Notes: generated by a model from the letters alone, not told the origin. Positions 20,677 to 29,292 are shown, numbered from the stretch's first letter. The stretch is DNA of 64,000 nucleotides from Smaragdicoccus niigatensis DSM 44881 = NBRC 103563 (GCF_000380645.1 NZ_AQXZ01000018.1:1-64000), one strand, 5' to 3'. Numbers and translations are program-made.

Positions 20677-22905
20677 ATGCCCGACACCCCTACTGCAGAG
20701 CCATCCGAAGGCGGCGAACCCGCTGGTGGAGGCCATTTTCTGAGCGAACTGGGATGCGCTGCGCTCGAATTGGCCAGAGCCGGGTTTGAGGTCTTTCCGT
20801 TGAACCCGCCATGCGGCGGGGATCGGTGCTTGGTGTGGCCTAAGAAGTGCTGGTGCTCCAAGACGCCGGCGACAGCCAACGGGTTCCACGACGCGAGCGC
20901 GGACCTCGAGGTTGTCACCACCTGGTGGACAGGGAACCCGGACGCGAACATCGGGATTCGCCCGCCAGAGGGTGTGATCGTGCTCGACGTTGACCCCCGC
21001 AACGGTGGCAATGCTGCGGACCTCGGGCAACTGACAGACACGCTCATGGCCAAGACGGGCGGGGGTGGTGCTCATATTTGGTATCACCACGCCGGACCAG
21101 CAGTGGGCCGCGTGGGCGGCTGCAAGGGCATCGACATCAAGAAGCGCGGCGGCTATGTCGTCGTGCCGCCCTCGATCCACCCGAGCGGGGATCGCTACGA
21201 ATGGATGCCGGGGCCGGATACCGAGATCGCAGAGCTGCCGGCGCACCTGGTGGAGCGCGTCAAGGGGCCGAAAAAGGTGCGCGGGAGCGATGACGATCGG
21301 CCCGCGGGAGAGCCCCCAGGGTGGAAGAACCCGGGTAAGCCGCTGACCGAGCTGAATCGGTGCGCGACTGAACGACCGGACCTGTGGCTAGAGGTCCTAC
21401 CCCCCGACTGGGAGGACTGTGACGAGAATGCCAAGGGTCATCTCTTCGGTCGCCCTGGTCGATCATCGGAGTATTCAGCCTGTGCCTACTTCGACCGGCC
21501 CGGCGCGATCCACCTGTTCACCACTGCCGATGAGTACCTAGACGAGGGCTCATACTCGTTCGCCGATCTCTACGCATGGACCGTTGGGCAGAGCGCCGGC
21601 GAAGTAGCGAGCGACATCAACGATTTCATCAGCGGTGAGGAGAACACGCAGGTCGCAGAGTGGTTCGCCGAAGACCCCGGCGTGCTCGAACAGCTTCGGG
21701 AGAAGGTTCGGCGGTTGGGGAAGCCAGAACCGAGCACCCATGACGAGCTGATCGACCCCGAGACCGGCGACCGGATCACCCTGGTTTCCTGCGATGTGAC
21801 GCCGAAGGCCACGCGGTGGGTCTGGGACGTTCCGCGCGACGGGCTAGCTCAATTGGCCGGGAAGTCTGCTCGGCTCATCCCAGCTCGACACCTAACCCTC
21901 ATGGTCGGCAAGTCCAGCTACGGCAAGTCATCGGTCATGCAGTGGGCCGCGGCGAAGCTGACAGTTGGTGAGCTGCCGGGCATGTGGGAAGGCACACCGC
22001 GCGGTGTCATCATCGTCAGCACCGAAGAGGACATAGCCGAGACGATCACCCCACGCATGATCCTGTGCGGCGCGGACATGAGTCGAGTCCATACGGTGGC
22101 GATCACCACGGAAGCCGGCAAGCTGGGGGCACTCAAGTTTCCCCAGCACGCGGGGTTGGTTCGGGCATTGCTTCGCCAGCATCCAGAAGTAGGAATGGTG
22201 ATCCTCGATCCGCTCCTATCGACCGTGGCGAAGGGGTTGAGCACCGACAAGGAAGAAGTACGCGAAGCCCTCGAACCGCTGGCAACCATTGCAGCGGACG
22301 CAGGCGTTGCCATCGTGGGGATCGTCCACCAAAACAAGGACTACAAGAACGTCGATAACCTCACGCGCGTCATGGGCGCGACCGCGACTCACGCGCTGCC
22401 CCGTTCGGTGCTGCTCTGCACCGAGGAACCGCAAGAGGACGAACAGAGTATCGACCGGGTGTTTCTGTTCGGCCAGATCAAGAACAGTCTCAGCCGGACG
22501 GCGCTCGAAGGCCATCGGTACACGATGTTCTCCGAAGTCGTGGCCCATGACGACGACGGGACTCCGATCGAAGGTGTCGCCCCGCGATGGGGATCGGTCA
22601 CGGGCACGAACATCAACGCAGCCGGGGCCGGGGGTAGACCTCGAGGTGGTGGCAAGAAGGAATCTTGCCGGTCGCTCATCATCGGGCACGCCCGAGCGGT
22701 TCGGACTCACGCCAAAACGAAGGTGCTGTTCGTGTCCGACGTGCAGAAGGAAGCCGAAGCCTCGGGATTCACAAAATCGACCTTCTATGACGCTCTGACC
22801 GAACTCGAAGCCGAAGGCAAAATCCGGCGATGGGATCAGGCGATTTCGCGCCGCGACACCCCGCGCAAAGCGATGGCCTTGGTAGACCCGGAGACCTCCG
22901 AATGA
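20677..22905 (+). CDS. Primase-polymerase / AAA ATPase replication protein
   Basis: A 742-residue fusion. Residues ~20-200 are a primase-polymerase domain with the metal-binding motif VIVLDVDPRNGG and the later GIDIKKRGGYVVVPPSIHPSG. Residues ~390-600 are a RepA/RecA-like ATPase with Walker A MVGKSSYGKSSVMQW and Walker B VGMVILDPLLS. The C-terminus has a winged-helix-like segment (SGFTKSTFYDALTELEAEGK). It should prime and unwind the excised element. The ATG at 20,677 follows GAGGAG, though spacing is long; the frame is open from 20,587, but that part overlaps the hairpin at 20,604. Confidence 0.9.
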   Translation: MPDTPTAEPSEGGEPAGGGHFLSELGCAALELARAGFEVFPLNPPCGGDRCLVWPKKCWCSKTPATANGFHDASADLEVVTTWWTGNPDANIGIRPPEGVIVLDVDPRNGGNAADLGQLTDTLMAKTGGGGAHIWYHHAGPAVGRVGGCKGIDIKKRGGYVVVPPSIHPSGDRYEWMPGPDTEIAELPAHLVERVKGPKKVRGSDDDRPAGEPPGWKNPGKPLTELNRCATERPDLWLEVLPPDWEDCDENAKGHLFGRPGRSSEYSACAYFDRPGAIHLFTTADEYLDEGSYSFADLYAWTVGQSAGEVASDINDFISGEENTQVAEWFAEDPGVLEQLREKVRRLGKPEPSTHDELIDPETGDRITLVSCDVTPKATRWVWDVPRDGLAQLAGKSARLIPARHLTLMVGKSSYGKSSVMQWAAAKLTVGELPGMWEGTPRGVIIVSTEEDIAETITPRMILCGADMSRVHTVAITTEAGKLGALKFPQHAGLVRALLRQHPEVGMVILDPLLSTVAKGLSTDKEEVREALEPLATIAADAGVAIVGIVHQNKDYKNVDNLTRVMGATATHALPRSVLLCTEEPQEDEQSIDRVFLFGQIKNSLSRTALEGHRYTMFSEVVAHDDDGTPIEGVAPRWGSVTGTNINAAGAGGRPRGGGKKESCRSLIIGHARAVRTHAKTKVLFVSDVQKEAEASGFTKSTFYDALTELEAEGKIRRWDQAISRRDTPRKAMALVDPETSE

Positions 22906-23204
22906 CCGTGAATTTGATCTTGGTCGGAGTGGCTCGGAAAACCCGAAAAACGATCTTGGTCGGATAACTCGTCCGACGACTTTCGACACGCCCGGGATTT
23001 TCGACACGCCGTGTCTTCCCTCTGGGCTCCGAAGACCGTCCAAACCACTAGAAAACCACAGGTCATCGGCCATAAAAGTTGGTCGGAGGAGATATCCGAC
23101 CAAGATCATTCTGGAGAGGTCCGACCGGAGTCCAAAAGTTGTTTGGTCGGACAAATACGCACAGTGAAAATCGACCCATTTTTGATCTTGAAGGGGCGAA
23201 GAAA
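22906..23204. repeat. Iteron-like repeat cluster, candidate replication origin
   Basis: This 299-bp gene-free stretch has five copies of TTGGTCGGA. Three are longer identical 13-mers GATCTTGGTCGGA, at 22,916 and 22,952 (direct) and 23,095-23,107 (inverted). Shorter copies are at 23,079 and 23,143. The copies at 23,079 and 23,095 form a palindrome. TTTCGACACGCC also repeats at 22,981 and 22,999. The stretch is visibly richer in A and T than its neighbours. Repeats just behind a Rep gene are typical of iteron origins. Confidence 0.65.
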
Positions 23205-23534
23205 GTGAGTGAGGAAACCATGTTCGAGACGATCGAATGCCGCGCGTGCGCCGGCACTGGCCGCGCCTGCGACAAGCCCCCGTGCGGCGGTTGCCCGCAA
23301 TGCCACAGCACGGGCCGCGAGTACGCCGCTGTCATCCACGAAATCGACGTTCCGTGTCCGCTGCCAGGCGACCGCCCTTGCAAGAATTGCGGCCCCAACC
23401 CGACTGTCTACCTGCGGTGGACCAACGGACCCGCGATCGCCCGATGCTGCGGGTGCAACGCCTACATCTGTGCCATGCCCAAGGCGGCCATTTTCGCCGC
23501 TCTATCGGCGCTTGAAGCCCTCAAAGCCGGTTAG
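23205..23534 (+). CDS. Cysteine-rich zinc-ribbon protein
   Basis: A 109-residue protein with DnaJ-like CxxCxGxG repeats: CRACAGTGRAC, CGGCPQCHSTG, then CKNCG and CCGCNAYIC. It probably binds two zinc ions. The GTG start at 23,205 follows AAGGGG; ATG 23,220 is an alternative. The function is unknown; small zinc ribbons of this kind are common in actinophages and islands. Confidence 0.7.
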   Translation: MSEETMFETIECRACAGTGRACDKPPCGGCPQCHSTGREYAAVIHEIDVPCPLPGDRPCKNCGPNPTVYLRWTNGPAIARCCGCNAYICAMPKAAIFAALSALEALKAG

Positions 23535-23731
23535 GGGCACTCGAGGTGGGGGCGGGGGCCAGGAGGCCGGAAATTTCCGAGATCGCCGGCAACCCGGAGG
23601 CCATTTTCGCCCGGCCCTCTCGGTGATCTTCTCAGTGTCAAGTTCACGCGAGGGGTTGAATTTTTATCGAAAACGCGCTGGTCGAGAACCTTTTAGACCC
23701 CACTTCAATGGGATACACACCCACACGATCG

Positions 23732-24232
23732 CTACCGCATGGGAGGCCACCCCATGCCCGCATCGGTGGGCAGCTCACCGATCCGAAACCTCGAGGGTCT
23801 GATCTGGTTGTATGCGACCGCCCCCGCGATCATCGCCGTTCTCTCGGCTTCACGCTCGCGCCGGACCGTGTACGGGTTTCTCCGCCCTCGCCGTAGCCGG
23901 CGATCAGGGTCCGGCAGCGGGAACAGCGGCGGCGAGTCGATCCGCTGCTGTTCGGTCATCCTGCGCCACCGCAAGTACGCCGCTTGCCGGACCTCATTCG
24001 CCTTGGCAATGACCCTCGGATTCTTCCCGCCGTGCACTCGGCAGACCGTGGTCCAGGGCCGCGCCGGGTTCCCGCATTGCCTGCCCGTGGCCTTGCACGT
24101 TGCATCGCATTGCAGCGACACACGGAATCCGTGCTCTATTTCCTCGGTCAGTTCGCTTGTGGTGGCGTCTTCCAAATCATGCGCCGGTCCGCGAGTTCCC
24201 CATGACGGCGGCCTGCCGGGCTTCGCTCCCAT
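23732..24232 (-). CDS. HGG-motif protein of phage/island type
   Basis: About 166 residues, read leftward. The core CKATGRQCGNPARP followed by VCRVHGGKNPRVIAKA is a Cys/His pattern (C-x6-C...C-x2-HGG) that recurs in small proteins of actinophages and related islands. The C-terminal third is basic. The function is not known. The start is uncertain: ATG 24,232 has a GGAGG very close upstream, and the frame is open to 24,358. It runs divergently from the protease gene. Confidence 0.6.
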   Translation of the reverse strand: MGAKPGRPPSWGTRGPAHDLEDATTSELTEEIEHGFRVSLQCDATCKATGRQCGNPARPWTTVCRVHGGKNPRVIAKANEVRQAAYLRWRRMTEQQRIDSPPLFPLPDPDRRLRRGRRNPYTVRREREAERTAMIAGAVAYNQIRPSRFRIGELPTDAGMGWPPMR

Positions 24233-24305
24233 GCCTCCAGTTTCGCCCAGCGCGCCGCCCGCTAGGCTCGTCAGCATCCACAGCGCAACCAGGAGCGTGC
24301 CCTCC

Positions 24306-25133
24306 ATGCAGGTGAACACCGTCATCGAGCAGCTGCTGTTCACGACGATCCGCATCACGACGACCTACCCCAACGGCGACACCGGCAGCGGAACAGGCTT
24401 CGTGTACGCGAAGGAGATGCCGGGAGGGGACAGACGCCTCGCCGTCGTCACCAACAAGCACGTCATCGAAGGTGCGGACGAGGTAACCCTGCACTTTGTC
24501 GGTGGTGATGCCGGCGGACCGGCCCTCGGTGTCGGTGTCAGCGTTGACGTACCCTCGACGGCCTTCACCGGCCACCCTGATCCGGACATCGACGTCGCCG
24601 CGATGCGGATCGGCAAGATCGTGGATGCACTGGTGCAGCGCGGAACCCCGGTCTTCTTCCGCGCCGTCCCCAGCGCGATCGCCGCGACACCCCAACGGCT
24701 CGAAGACTTTGAGCCTATAGAGCCTGTGATCTTCGTTGGGTATCCGAATGGTTTGTACGACTCGCATTCGAAGCTGCCAATCGTTCGCCGCGGCCACAGC
24801 GCCTCGGCACTCAATGTGGACTATGAGGGGAAGCCGACGTTCCTTATTGATGCGTCGGTCTTTCCGGGGTCGAGCGGTAGTCCAGTTTTCCTTTACCTCC
24901 CGTCAGCCGCGCCGGACAAGCACGGGAACTTCGCTGTGAACACATCGCCAACCCTCGTGTTCCTCGGCGTGGTCGCAGCCGTCTACCACCGGGGTGCGCC
25001 GGTAATTCAGGCGCTGCATATTCCCGGCATTGCTGCCGAGGAGATGATCGACTTGGGCGTGGTTTACAAAGCCTCGACCGTTTCTGAGCTGCTTGATATC
25101 TGCGTAGCGCCATCGCTTGGATTAACCGTCTGA
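24306..25133 (+). CDS. Cytoplasmic trypsin-like serine protease
   Basis: A 275-residue protease-fold protein with a complete triad: His52 in VVTNKHVIEGAD, Asp96 in DIDVAAMRIG, and Ser190 in FPGSSGSPVF. No signal peptide or membrane span is seen, so it should act inside the cell. The start ATG 24,306 follows AGGAG at good spacing; the frame is open far upstream, but that portion is antisense to the HGG gene. Trypsin-like proteases without secretion signals occur as effectors or partners in several anti-phage systems. A defence role here is inferred from its setting. Confidence 0.82.
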   Translation: MQVNTVIEQLLFTTIRITTTYPNGDTGSGTGFVYAKEMPGGDRRLAVVTNKHVIEGADEVTLHFVGGDAGGPALGVGVSVDVPSTAFTGHPDPDIDVAAMRIGKIVDALVQRGTPVFFRAVPSAIAATPQRLEDFEPIEPVIFVGYPNGLYDSHSKLPIVRRGHSASALNVDYEGKPTFLIDASVFPGSSGSPVFLYLPSAAPDKHGNFAVNTSPTLVFLGVVAAVYHRGAPVIQALHIPGIAAEEMIDLGVVYKASTVSELLDICVAPSLGLTV

Positions 25134-25180
25134 TCGACGGACGCACCTGTGAGCCCTGCCAGGTTTCTTTTGCCCCTATT

Positions 25181-25196
25181 TGGTACGTAAGTACCA
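25181..25196. promoter_or_regulatory. Palindromic operator candidate TGGTACGTAAGTACCA
   Basis: Six-base arms TGGTAC and GTACCA around GTAA end 10 bases before the ATG at 25,207. The position would let a bound repressor block transcription or translation of the downstream zinc-ribbon gene. Confidence 0.4.
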
Positions 25197-25206
25197 GAAT
25201 GTGGGT

Positions 25207-26064
25207 ATGGATTCCCCAACTTCACCCGCCTGCCCCTACTGTGGCGGACCCGCCGACCCTTCCGGCCCCTCGCTGGTGATCGCCGATCCCCGGGACCAGC
25301 CGGTCCTGTCCCGATCGGGTGAGCCCTTCCCGGTATACGGGCGACGGTTCGCCACCAGCGCCGACTGCCACCCCTTGACGTGGCCGGCGACCCGAGACAC
25401 CTTCTCCGCCCTGTTCAGCCCCGAATTCGCGGCCCGGTTCGATGACGAGACGATCACCTGGTTCGCCGCGGTCCTCCGCCCGCTCTACCTGGCCGACCCG
25501 GGCCGGTTCTTCCGCGCGAACGGGATGGTTCCCGTTGCCCCGTGGGCTCATATCGGCGGCCTTGCCGGCATTCGTATCGACATGCTCGCGACCTTCCTGC
25601 CCGACGATCCGCCGGCCGCGTGCGCCCACCCCTGCGGGCTCGCCTGCGCGGAATGCGGAATCGGTGCGGTGCTCGAGTGGGGAACCGGGCCGCTGATCGA
25701 CGGGTTCCCGCTGTGCTCGGCCTGCACCGACGAAGGCTGCGGGGAGCCGGGCACCCTTGGCGAGTGGCGTCGGGTCGCGAGCGTCTTCGGACCCGGCACC
25801 TTCTCACTCGCTCCCCGCGAGGGGTTCGCGGTCTCCGACGTTCTCGTGTCCTTCCGCGAGCTGTGCAAGGCCGATCCGCGGGTGCCTGCGTCGGGTTACC
25901 TCGAGCGGTGGGGATTCCTGTCCGCAGACGACCGCGACCACCTGGCCGCGTGGGCCACGGCGTTCGTACCGCATGTGGTGCCGCCCGAGTGGGTCCGCCG
26001 ATGGGGCCGCGCGCCGGCACCTCGCGAGCCCGCGCCCGGCCCGCTTACCGCGGTATTGGTGTAG
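25207..26064 (+). CDS. Zinc-ribbon hypothetical protein
   Basis: A 285-residue protein. It begins with a zinc ribbon (CPYCGGPADPSG) and has a second Cys cluster in the middle (CAHPCGLACAECG, then CSACTDEGCGEPG). No catalytic motif is recognised. The ATG at 25,207 lies 10 bases after a palindrome. A 62-residue gene follows 5 bases after its stop, so the two form a small operon. It could be a DNA- or RNA-binding factor of the element, but this is only a guess from the zinc motifs. Confidence 0.6.
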   Translation: MDSPTSPACPYCGGPADPSGPSLVIADPRDQPVLSRSGEPFPVYGRRFATSADCHPLTWPATRDTFSALFSPEFAARFDDETITWFAAVLRPLYLADPGRFFRANGMVPVAPWAHIGGLAGIRIDMLATFLPDDPPAACAHPCGLACAECGIGAVLEWGTGPLIDGFPLCSACTDEGCGEPGTLGEWRRVASVFGPGTFSLAPREGFAVSDVLVSFRELCKADPRVPASGYLERWGFLSADDRDHLAAWATAFVPHVVPPEWVRRWGRAPAPREPAPGPLTAVLV

Positions 26065-26069
26065 CGGCG

Positions 26070-26258
26070 ATGACCAGTGAGAACCGGAAGATTGGGCGAC
26101 TGTTCGAGCCGGCCCACAAGTCGGTGGGCGGTATGTGGAAAGCCCGCAAGGGTGCCGACGCGTTGGCTGTGTATCAGCTTGCGATCCACTTGGGCTGGCG
26201 ACCGCATGGCCCCGAACTGTATTACGACCCGGAACAGGGGTTTGGCGGTCAGCCGTGA
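26070..26258 (+). CDS. Small hypothetical island protein
   Basis: A 62-residue protein, basic at the N-terminus and ending in an aromatic stretch (PELYYDPEQGFGG). It starts 5 bases after the zinc-ribbon gene, probably translated by coupling because no clear ribosome site is present. No family recognised. Confidence 0.5.
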   Translation: MTSENRKIGRLFEPAHKSVGGMWKARKGADALAVYQLAIHLGWRPHGPELYYDPEQGFGGQP

Positions 26259-26625
26259 GTGTGGCTGACCTGCAAAAATGAACGTGGTGAGGCGGCGCGG
26301 GTACTCGGATTAACCCTCGGAGTTGTACTAACCGCTCCGCCTCACCGCTGGTAGTCCGGCCCGCCACCTTCGGCTTCCATTTACAAGGGAATCCGGGCCG
26401 GGGTGGTTCAACGGATAGGACCGGGCTGCCGGCGGTGGACAGGGGTACTCGACGGGAGCGTCCCTGTCCGCCGCAGGCAAAAGACCATCGGATTTTCTGG
26501 GGGGACCATCGGGTTTCCTAATGTCCGGGCCGTTCGCCTGCCCATTTGTTCCGTTTGACAGCGGAAAGCTAACGGATAGCTGAAGCAGGACTAATCCGAG
26601 GTATAGCGCCGCTAGGGTCTGATCC
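26259..26625. other. Gene-free region with strong hairpins and a short direct repeat
   Basis: No convincing gene lies in these 367 bp. Structure is unusual: GTGAGGCGG (26,287-26,295) faces CCGCCTCAC (26,337-26,345); a 13-bp stem with one G-T pair is formed by 26,432-26,444 and 26,462-26,474 around a 17-base loop; and GACCATCGG is repeated at 26,483 and 26,504 with similar flanks. Such a set could be a terminator plus regulatory RNA, a single-strand origin or a packaging/transfer site. The Mrr gene promoter should lie at the right end. Confidence 0.5.
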
Positions 26626-27534
26626 GTGGCGGTTCCCGACTTCCAAACACTCATGCGCCCGGTCTTGGCTGCACTTGACAGCGATGAAGCCCGATCACTA
26701 TCCGAGGTTCGCGAAACTGTAGCGGCTGCACTGGGAGTCACTGACACCGACCGGCTGGAGATGCTGCCCAGCGGCAAACAATCGACCTACGACAACCGCG
26801 TGGCGTGGGCAGTCACCCATATGGCTCAGGCCGGGCTTCTCGAACGGCCGCAGCGAGCCAGGTACAAGCTGACTGAACGTGGACAGAAGGTGCTCGCCAC
26901 CCACCCGGCACGGGTCGATACGACTGTCCTCATCGAGTTTCCCGAGTACATCGCGTTTACCACTCGCAAGAACAGCAAGAATCCAAAGGACCCGGTAGTC
27001 GTCGTATCGCAGGAGTTGTCCCCGAGTGAGTCGATCGGGGCGATTGTCGAGGACTCCTACGACTCGCTCGCCGAAGAATTGCTAGACCGCATCCTGGCCC
27101 AATCACCAACGTTCCTCGAAACGTTGTCGCTGAAGTTGCTTCGGGCGATGGGATACGGGGGCCGCGAGGCGTTGATGGAGCACACTGGCAAGCCGGGAGA
27201 TGGCGGCTTGGACGGACTGGTTCGTCAGGACGCACTCGGGCTTGATCTCGTCGGCGTTCAGGCCAAACGCTACGCAAAAGACAAGTCGGTTATGCGGCCC
27301 GAGATGCAGGCGTTTGTCGGTGCCCTCCAAGGCGCACAGACCAGCCGGGGAGTATTCGTCACCACCGCGACTTTCTCGCAGGGTGCCCGAGCCTACGCAG
27401 AGGGTGTTCCGCTGCGGTTGAAGCTGATCGACGGAGTGGAGTTGGGCCGGCTGCTCATCCGCTACAACGTCGGGGTTCAGGTCCGCGAGACGTTCGAGCT
27501 GAAGACGATCGACGAGGAAGCGTTCGAAGGCTGA
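26626..27534 (+). CDS. mrr: Mrr-type restriction endonuclease
   Basis: A 302-residue Mrr homologue. Residues 1-95 form the Mrr N-terminal winged helix that contacts DNA (YDNRVAWAVTHMAQAGLLER). The C-terminal nuclease domain keeps the PD-(D/E)XK-like residues in GKPGDGGLDG and VGVQAKRYA. Mrr enzymes cut methylated DNA. No methyltransferase is nearby, which fits a stand-alone type IV enzyme. The start is GTG at 26,626. Length is standard for the family. Defence against modified phage DNA is the probable role. Confidence 0.92.
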   Translation: MAVPDFQTLMRPVLAALDSDEARSLSEVRETVAAALGVTDTDRLEMLPSGKQSTYDNRVAWAVTHMAQAGLLERPQRARYKLTERGQKVLATHPARVDTTVLIEFPEYIAFTTRKNSKNPKDPVVVVSQELSPSESIGAIVEDSYDSLAEELLDRILAQSPTFLETLSLKLLRAMGYGGREALMEHTGKPGDGGLDGLVRQDALGLDLVGVQAKRYAKDKSVMRPEMQAFVGALQGAQTSRGVFVTTATFSQGARAYAEGVPLRLKLIDGVELGRLLIRYNVGVQVRETFELKTIDEEAFEG

Positions 27535-27546
27535 CAGCCATCGGTC

Positions 27547-28107
27547 TTACCGCTTGGCCGAACCCTTGCCATCGGCGGTCGTGACTGCGCGGGTAGAAGA
27601 TTCCAGTGCGTCGAAGGCATTTCCAACGGCATTCTGAAGCTCCGTATAGCGATCGAACCCCTTGGCGTCGGTGGACGCCGCGCCAATCACCTTGCCCCAC
27701 CCTTGGGCGGCTTCGTCGATCTGCTCCAGTGCCGCTTCGATGGCCGGGTCGCGCGTGAGCAACTTTGCCCGGATGACCTTGTGCCGCACCTCGTCGCACA
27801 GTTCTATGTGCGCGTCACGGACGGCCAGGACGGGCGTGGGCACCTCGGGCGCCGTCAGCTTGCCTTCGCTGTACAACCGACTGGCCACCTGGGCGCTGTA
27901 CAGCCTTTGCCGCGAATCGAGCATCTTCGGTCGCTCGGCGAGGATGCCCGCTACCTCCTCGCGCAACTGGTCCGTCCGTTTGTCTGCTCGATTCGCCGCA
28001 CCCTCGGACTTGGTAGTCCGTCTCGTGAGATAGACACCGCCCAGCGCGATGACAGCACCGGACACCGGCGATGTGGTCAACTCGTGGACCCAATCGAGCA
28101 CTGTCAT
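27547..28107 (-). CDS. Membrane-anchored hypothetical protein
   Basis: A 186-residue protein with one membrane span near the start (PVSGAVIALGGVYLTRR), then a long charged helical region with coiled-coil character (ADKRTDQLREEVAGILAERP). The start ATG 28,107 was chosen because the span follows at once; the open frame reaches 28,335, but those residues are Arg/His-rich and unlike a real N-terminus. It lies convergent to the Mrr gene and downstream of a DUF2971 gene on the same strand. Function is unknown. Confidence 0.65.
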   Translation of the reverse strand: MTVLDWVHELTTSPVSGAVIALGGVYLTRRTTKSEGAANRADKRTDQLREEVAGILAERPKMLDSRQRLYSAQVASRLYSEGKLTAPEVPTPVLAVRDAHIELCDEVRHKVIRAKLLTRDPAIEAALEQIDEAAQGWGKVIGAASTDAKGFDRYTELQNAVGNAFDALESSTRAVTTADGKGSAKR

Positions 28108-28356
28108 TCGCACGCCTCCAAGCTTCGCTAGCGATCCTAGGTTTAGGCGCGGCCCGCCTATGTGTTGGATTGGCGCGGTATGGCGGAACTGAAACATTTC
28201 CAAGAGGGGTGGGCGCTCCCGCGCTCGGGCGTGTTGAGTCGGCGACGAAACTTGGGGCCTGGCCGGGTGCCGACACCTGCTGCGCTGACCGAGCCCGAGG
28301 CACCTTCTTAGTCGCGAGGCAAAGTGTCGGCACAATCCAGCCAGAATTGCAGGCGA

Positions 28357-29292
28357 TCAGCCGCGATACGTTGTTCGGGAAACTTTGACCTCTGCGTTGA
28401 CGAAACCGCGATAATCCAGCAGTTCGCGGACGGCATCGACGCGCAGTGTTTGGTGCTGGCCCGGGCCGACGGTGACTGATCTGATCGCGGCGGGCTGCAG
28501 CTCGCGCCCCTCCGTCGTGCTCGACGGCCGGTGATGAAGGGTCACATACGGAATGATGGTGTCCTGTGCACCGGATCTGAACTCGCGCTTGAGGATGCCA
28601 CCAAAGCCATTGGCGATTACCCGCCACTCCTGCTCCTCACGAAATGCCTCGCTCTTGAACTGTGCAAGAAAGGAGACACAGTCCGTCATCGGCGAAGCTC
28701 TCTGATCTGCGAGGATTTCCGACGCTCCTTTTGCAATTGCCGCCTTGTCGATGCCGTACGACACCCGATGAAGTGACGACAGTTTGGCGGCTTCTTGATC
28801 TTTGGAAGACACCACTCCAAACAGGGAGCGTAAGGCGGTCGTCTCAAACTCGATGGAGTAGCCGCCACCGTTGCTCCCGTACCCACGCCACTGACTGAGA
28901 AGGTCACCCTTCTCGCAGAAGCACGTGACGTACGTCGATCGGTTCTTGGGCCGATGACTGGCGGCACTCCAAGTGGAGAAAACTCTCTCACGAAGCAAAC
29001 TCACAAGCGTCGGGATGCCACGCCGGTCATCCGGTGTTGCGATCTCCTCAATTGCATCTGCGAGTGCCTCCGCGGCAAACACGATTTCGCTTGAGTCGTT
29101 CAGGTATCGAGCGTCCGTCGCGAACAGAGAGAATGACTTTCCCCGAGAGGACTTCCCAGCGCGTGCAAGCTGCGTTTCGGTTGTCGAGCCGAATCGCCTA
29201 GGAGTGAGAATTCCGAGCAAGCCTGCCGCCGTCGTGTAGTGAAACAGCGTTGCTGGGGCGTCGCCACTTGGCAGGCCGAATGTCACTTGCAC
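28357..29292 (-). CDS. DUF2971 family protein
   Basis: A 311-residue protein with the features of DUF2971: LFHYTTAAGLLGIL near the start, DARYLNDSSEI, TCFCEKGDLLSQWRGYG, GYSIEF and FREEQEWRV near the C-terminus. Family members appear often in defence islands, but their biochemical activity is not settled. It is the last gene before attR and is read toward the membrane protein gene 249 bp further on. Confidence 0.82.
   Translation of the reverse strand: MQVTFGLPSGDAPATLFHYTTAAGLLGILTPRRFGSTTETQLARAGKSSRGKSFSLFATDARYLNDSSEIVFAAEALADAIEEIATPDDRRGIPTLVSLLRERVFSTWSAASHRPKNRSTYVTCFCEKGDLLSQWRGYGSNGGGYSIEFETTALRSLFGVVSSKDQEAAKLSSLHRVSYGIDKAAIAKGASEILADQRASPMTDCVSFLAQFKSEAFREEQEWRVIANGFGGILKREFRSGAQDTIIPYVTLHHRPSSTTEGRELQPAAIRSVTVGPGQHQTLRVDAVRELLDYRGFVNAEVKVSRTTYRG

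Noticed and set aside
23209-23802. 197-codon frame overlapping the zinc-ribbon gene
   Set aside because: Shifted reading of the Cys-rich gene; no motif and no ribosome site.
23739-24305. N-terminal extension of the trypsin-like protease
   Set aside because: The added 189 residues are antisense to the HGG-motif gene, unlike any protease part, and a good ribosome site precedes the ATG at 24,306.
26395-26475. tRNA-like stretch (GTGGTTCAACGGATAGGACC resembles a D arm)
   Set aside because: No acceptor stem pairs and no T loop fits; the following 13-bp stem is incompatible with a cloverleaf.
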